Source of the DNA: Labilithrix sp.
GTDB taxonomy: Bacteria; Myxococcota; Polyangia; Polyangiales; Polyangiaceae
Length of the DNA: 64,000 bases
Assembly (NCBI GenBank): GCA_028287035.1
Contig: JAQBQL010000066.1
Span: 1-64,000 of the forward strand
Direction of reading: 5' to 3'
Below the pieces are notes generated by a model, which worked only from the letters and a program-made list of their open reading frames with translations, was not told the DNA's origin and searched no databases. Shown here piece after piece: positions 62,648-64,000 of this stretch (positions are counted from its first letter, which is position 1; each line of letters opens with the position of its first letter). The translations under genes were made by a program, and so were the position numbers.

Positions 62648-62887
62648 ATGAAGGCCACAGTCCTGGTTCGCTTGAAGTCCGAGGTCCTCGATCCGCAGGG
62701 GGACGCGGTGCGCCGCGCGCTCGGGAAGCTCGGCTTCGAGGGCGTGAAGGGCGTGCGCGTCGGCAAGCTCGTCGAGATCGAGCTCGAGGACGGGGCGGAC
62801 GTCACGCAGCTCCGTGCCCGCCTCGAGAAGATGGCCGACGAGATGCTGGCGAACCCGGTGATCGAGGACTTCGAGGTCGTGACCTAG
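62648..62887 (+). CDS. purS: FGAM synthase small subunit PurS
   Basis: The 79-residue protein matches PurS: MKATVLVRLKSEVLDPQGDA, VRRALGKLGFEGVKGVRVGK and LANPVIEDFEV. It joins PurL and PurQ in the formylglycinamidine ribonucleotide synthase complex; those genes are not in the window. It follows purC closely on the same strand. Confidence 0.94.
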   Translation: MKATVLVRLKSEVLDPQGDAVRRALGKLGFEGVKGVRVGKLVEIELEDGADVTQLRARLEKMADEMLANPVIEDFEVVT

Positions 62888-62931
62888 GCTCGCGCCGGGA
62901 CGGAACGTCGCGCGCATGCGACCATCGCCGC

Positions 62932-63747
62932 GTGCGCAACTATCTCGACGTCAACCTCGCGAACTGGAACAGCCGGGTTCCCCATCACGTGATCGGGTAC
63001 GACCTCGACGCGTTTCGCGCCGACCCCCACCACATCTCGCGGGTGGTCCGGTTCGACCGGGCCCGGCTCGGCAACATCACGGGCCTCGACGTCCTCCATC
63101 TGCAATGCCACATCGGCACCGACACGCTCTCCCTCCACCGTCTCGGCGCGCGGTCGGTGGTCGGCCTCGATTTCTCGCAGCCTGCGCTGGAGGTCGCGAA
63201 GGAGCTTGCGGCGTCTTCGGGCGCGAACGTGGAGCTCGTTTGCAGCGATGTCTACGGCGCCCCCGCAGCGCTGTCGGGCCGGACCTTCGATCTCGTCTAC
63301 ACGGGCGTTGGCGCCCTCTGCTGGCTGCCCGACATCGCGCGGTGGGCCCGCGTCGTCGCCGAGCTCCTTCGCCCGGGTGGAATCCTGTTCGTTCGCGATG
63401 GGCACCCCATGTTGAACACTCTCTCCCCGACGCGAACGGACGGTCTTCTCGTCGTCGAGCACCCGTACTTCGAGGACCATGCGGGCACACGGACGACCGA
63501 CTCCAGCACGTACGTGGAGCACGAGTCACCGCTTGCCGCGCCGGAGTCGATCTCCTTCAACCACGGGATCGGGGAGATACTCACGGCCGTGGCAGACGCA
63601 GGAATGCGACTGCGATCGTTCGAAGAGCATCGCAGCGTGCCCTGGAACCGTCTCGGCGCGGCCATGGTCGAGACGGACGGCGAGTACCAGCTCCGCGAGA
63701 TGCCGGAACGGCTGGCCGCAAGCTTCACCCTGCGCGCCGAGCGCTGA
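62932..63747 (+). CDS. Class I SAM-dependent methyltransferase
   Basis: The 271-residue protein starts at GTG 62932 (MRNYLDVNLANWNSRVPHHV). The SAM-binding core has DVLHLQCHIGTDTLSLHRLG (motif I, with an unusual LQCHIG in place of the common glycine-rich form) and VVGLDFSQPALEVAKELA. Close relatives of this type occur widely in actinobacteria and myxobacteria. The substrate is unknown. It lies 44 nt after purS but shows no clear link to purine synthesis. Confidence 0.88.
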   Translation: MRNYLDVNLANWNSRVPHHVIGYDLDAFRADPHHISRVVRFDRARLGNITGLDVLHLQCHIGTDTLSLHRLGARSVVGLDFSQPALEVAKELAASSGANVELVCSDVYGAPAALSGRTFDLVYTGVGALCWLPDIARWARVVAELLRPGGILFVRDGHPMLNTLSPTRTDGLLVVEHPYFEDHAGTRTTDSSTYVEHESPLAAPESISFNHGIGEILTAVADAGMRLRSFEEHRSVPWNRLGAAMVETDGEYQLREMPERLAASFTLRAER

Positions 63748-63761
63748 GGTCGTGAGCTAGA

Positions 63762-64000
63762 TCATTTCGGGGGGCGGCCGGTCTGCGTGGTGACGTTGGC
63801 TTCGCCGAGCCACTGGAAGTTGTCGAGCAGGACCGACGAGTCGAGGTCGCCGTCGCCGGTGTCCCAGATCATGAGATCGAGCGTGAACGTCTCGCCCGGC
63901 GTCACCGCCGCCTGAGACGTGAGCCAGCCGGTGGCGCCGCCCGCCACCGTGTTCGTGCCGCAGAAGTTGCCGGTCAGGCCGAAGCCCGTGCCCGCGAGCT
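63762..64000 (-). CDS. Choice-of-anchor L domain protein, C-terminal part only
   Basis: The frame runs off the window edge, so only the last 79 residues are visible. LAGTGFGLTGNFCGTNTVAG, WLTSQAAVTPGETFTLDLMI and WDTGDGDLDSSVLLDNFQWL match the end of choice-of-anchor L domains in large myxobacterial surface proteins. No further domain follows before the stop. The remainder of the protein cannot be judged. Confidence 0.8.
   Translation of the reverse strand, partial: LAGTGFGLTGNFCGTNTVAGGATGWLTSQAAVTPGETFTLDLMIWDTGDGDLDSSVLLDNFQWLGEANVTTQTGRPPK

Overview
The window looks like chromosomal DNA of a myxobacterium (phylum Myxococcota), most likely a member of the Polyangia/Sorangiineae. This is inferred from the very high GC content, two membrane or cytosolic Hanks-type Ser/Thr kinases, many lipoproteins with Asp/Ala/Gly-rich linkers, two AgmX/PglI C-terminal-domain proteins, a CdnL/CarD regulator, an alanine/lysine histone-H1-like protein, a double-FHA tail-anchored protein and a NtrC-type enhancer-binding protein. 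No rRNA, tRNA, phage or CRISPR locus was found. Coding density is high, with many 4-nt stop/start overlaps and several convergent pairs whose ends touch or overlap.

Layout. 0-9 kb: the end of an FGE-like protein gene, cinA, rpe with a metallopeptidase-like lipoprotein, a GNAT enzyme, a cyclic-nucleotide-binding protein, and a three-gene ABC ATPase - membrane protein - NosL set. 9-13 kb: cdnL/carD with a long structured leader, a Ppx/GppA phosphatase, an OmpA-type lipoprotein, the histone-like gene with a strong sigma70-type promoter and an intrinsic terminator, then a repeat cassette. 13-25 kb: a TrmB-like/AgmX operon, two Ser/Thr kinases, an HNH protein, an orphan CcmE, a TPR protein and a PhzF enzyme. 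25-31 kb: two paralogous Cys-repeat lipoproteins with FGE-like domains, a double-FHA protein and gshB. 31-43 kb: gamma-glutamyltransferase, an ECF sigma/anti-sigma pair, a PhaR-like regulator, a FecE-type ATPase, TlpA-like thioredoxin, kup, a NtrY-like kinase and several unknown genes. 43-50 kb: aspS, a membrane protein, then the most unusual part of the window. 50-64 kb: a glutamine-synthetase-family enzyme, an iron alcohol dehydrogenase, a glycosyltransferase-like membrane protein, a NtrC regulator, AgmX-type protein, DUF962, a Pal-like lipoprotein, purC-purS, a methyltransferase and the end of a surface-protein gene.

The strongest candidate for an undescribed system is at 47.6-49.6 kb. A 386-aa HNH endonuclease gene is bracketed by inverted repeats of about 190 bp that match at roughly 90% by eye. 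Each repeat is itself an imperfect palindrome built from an inverted pair of a ~55-bp module. An array of small CCGTATCGG-centred palindromes lies just outside on the left, and one variant copy lies at the matching place on the right. The arrangement resembles REP/BIME units around a RAYT transposase, or REP13E12 elements around an HNH protein, but the sequence family is not one I recognise. A second unexplained structure is the cassette at 12.63-12.99 kb, which has three direct and three inverted copies of a GTTCGGATCCCT core at ~55-bp spacing.

Functional themes: envelope lipoproteins and signalling dominate. Glutathione metabolism (gshB and ggt, divergent and abutting) and purine synthesis (purC, purS) are the clearest metabolic pairs. 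All function calls come from reading the sequence; no database search was run.
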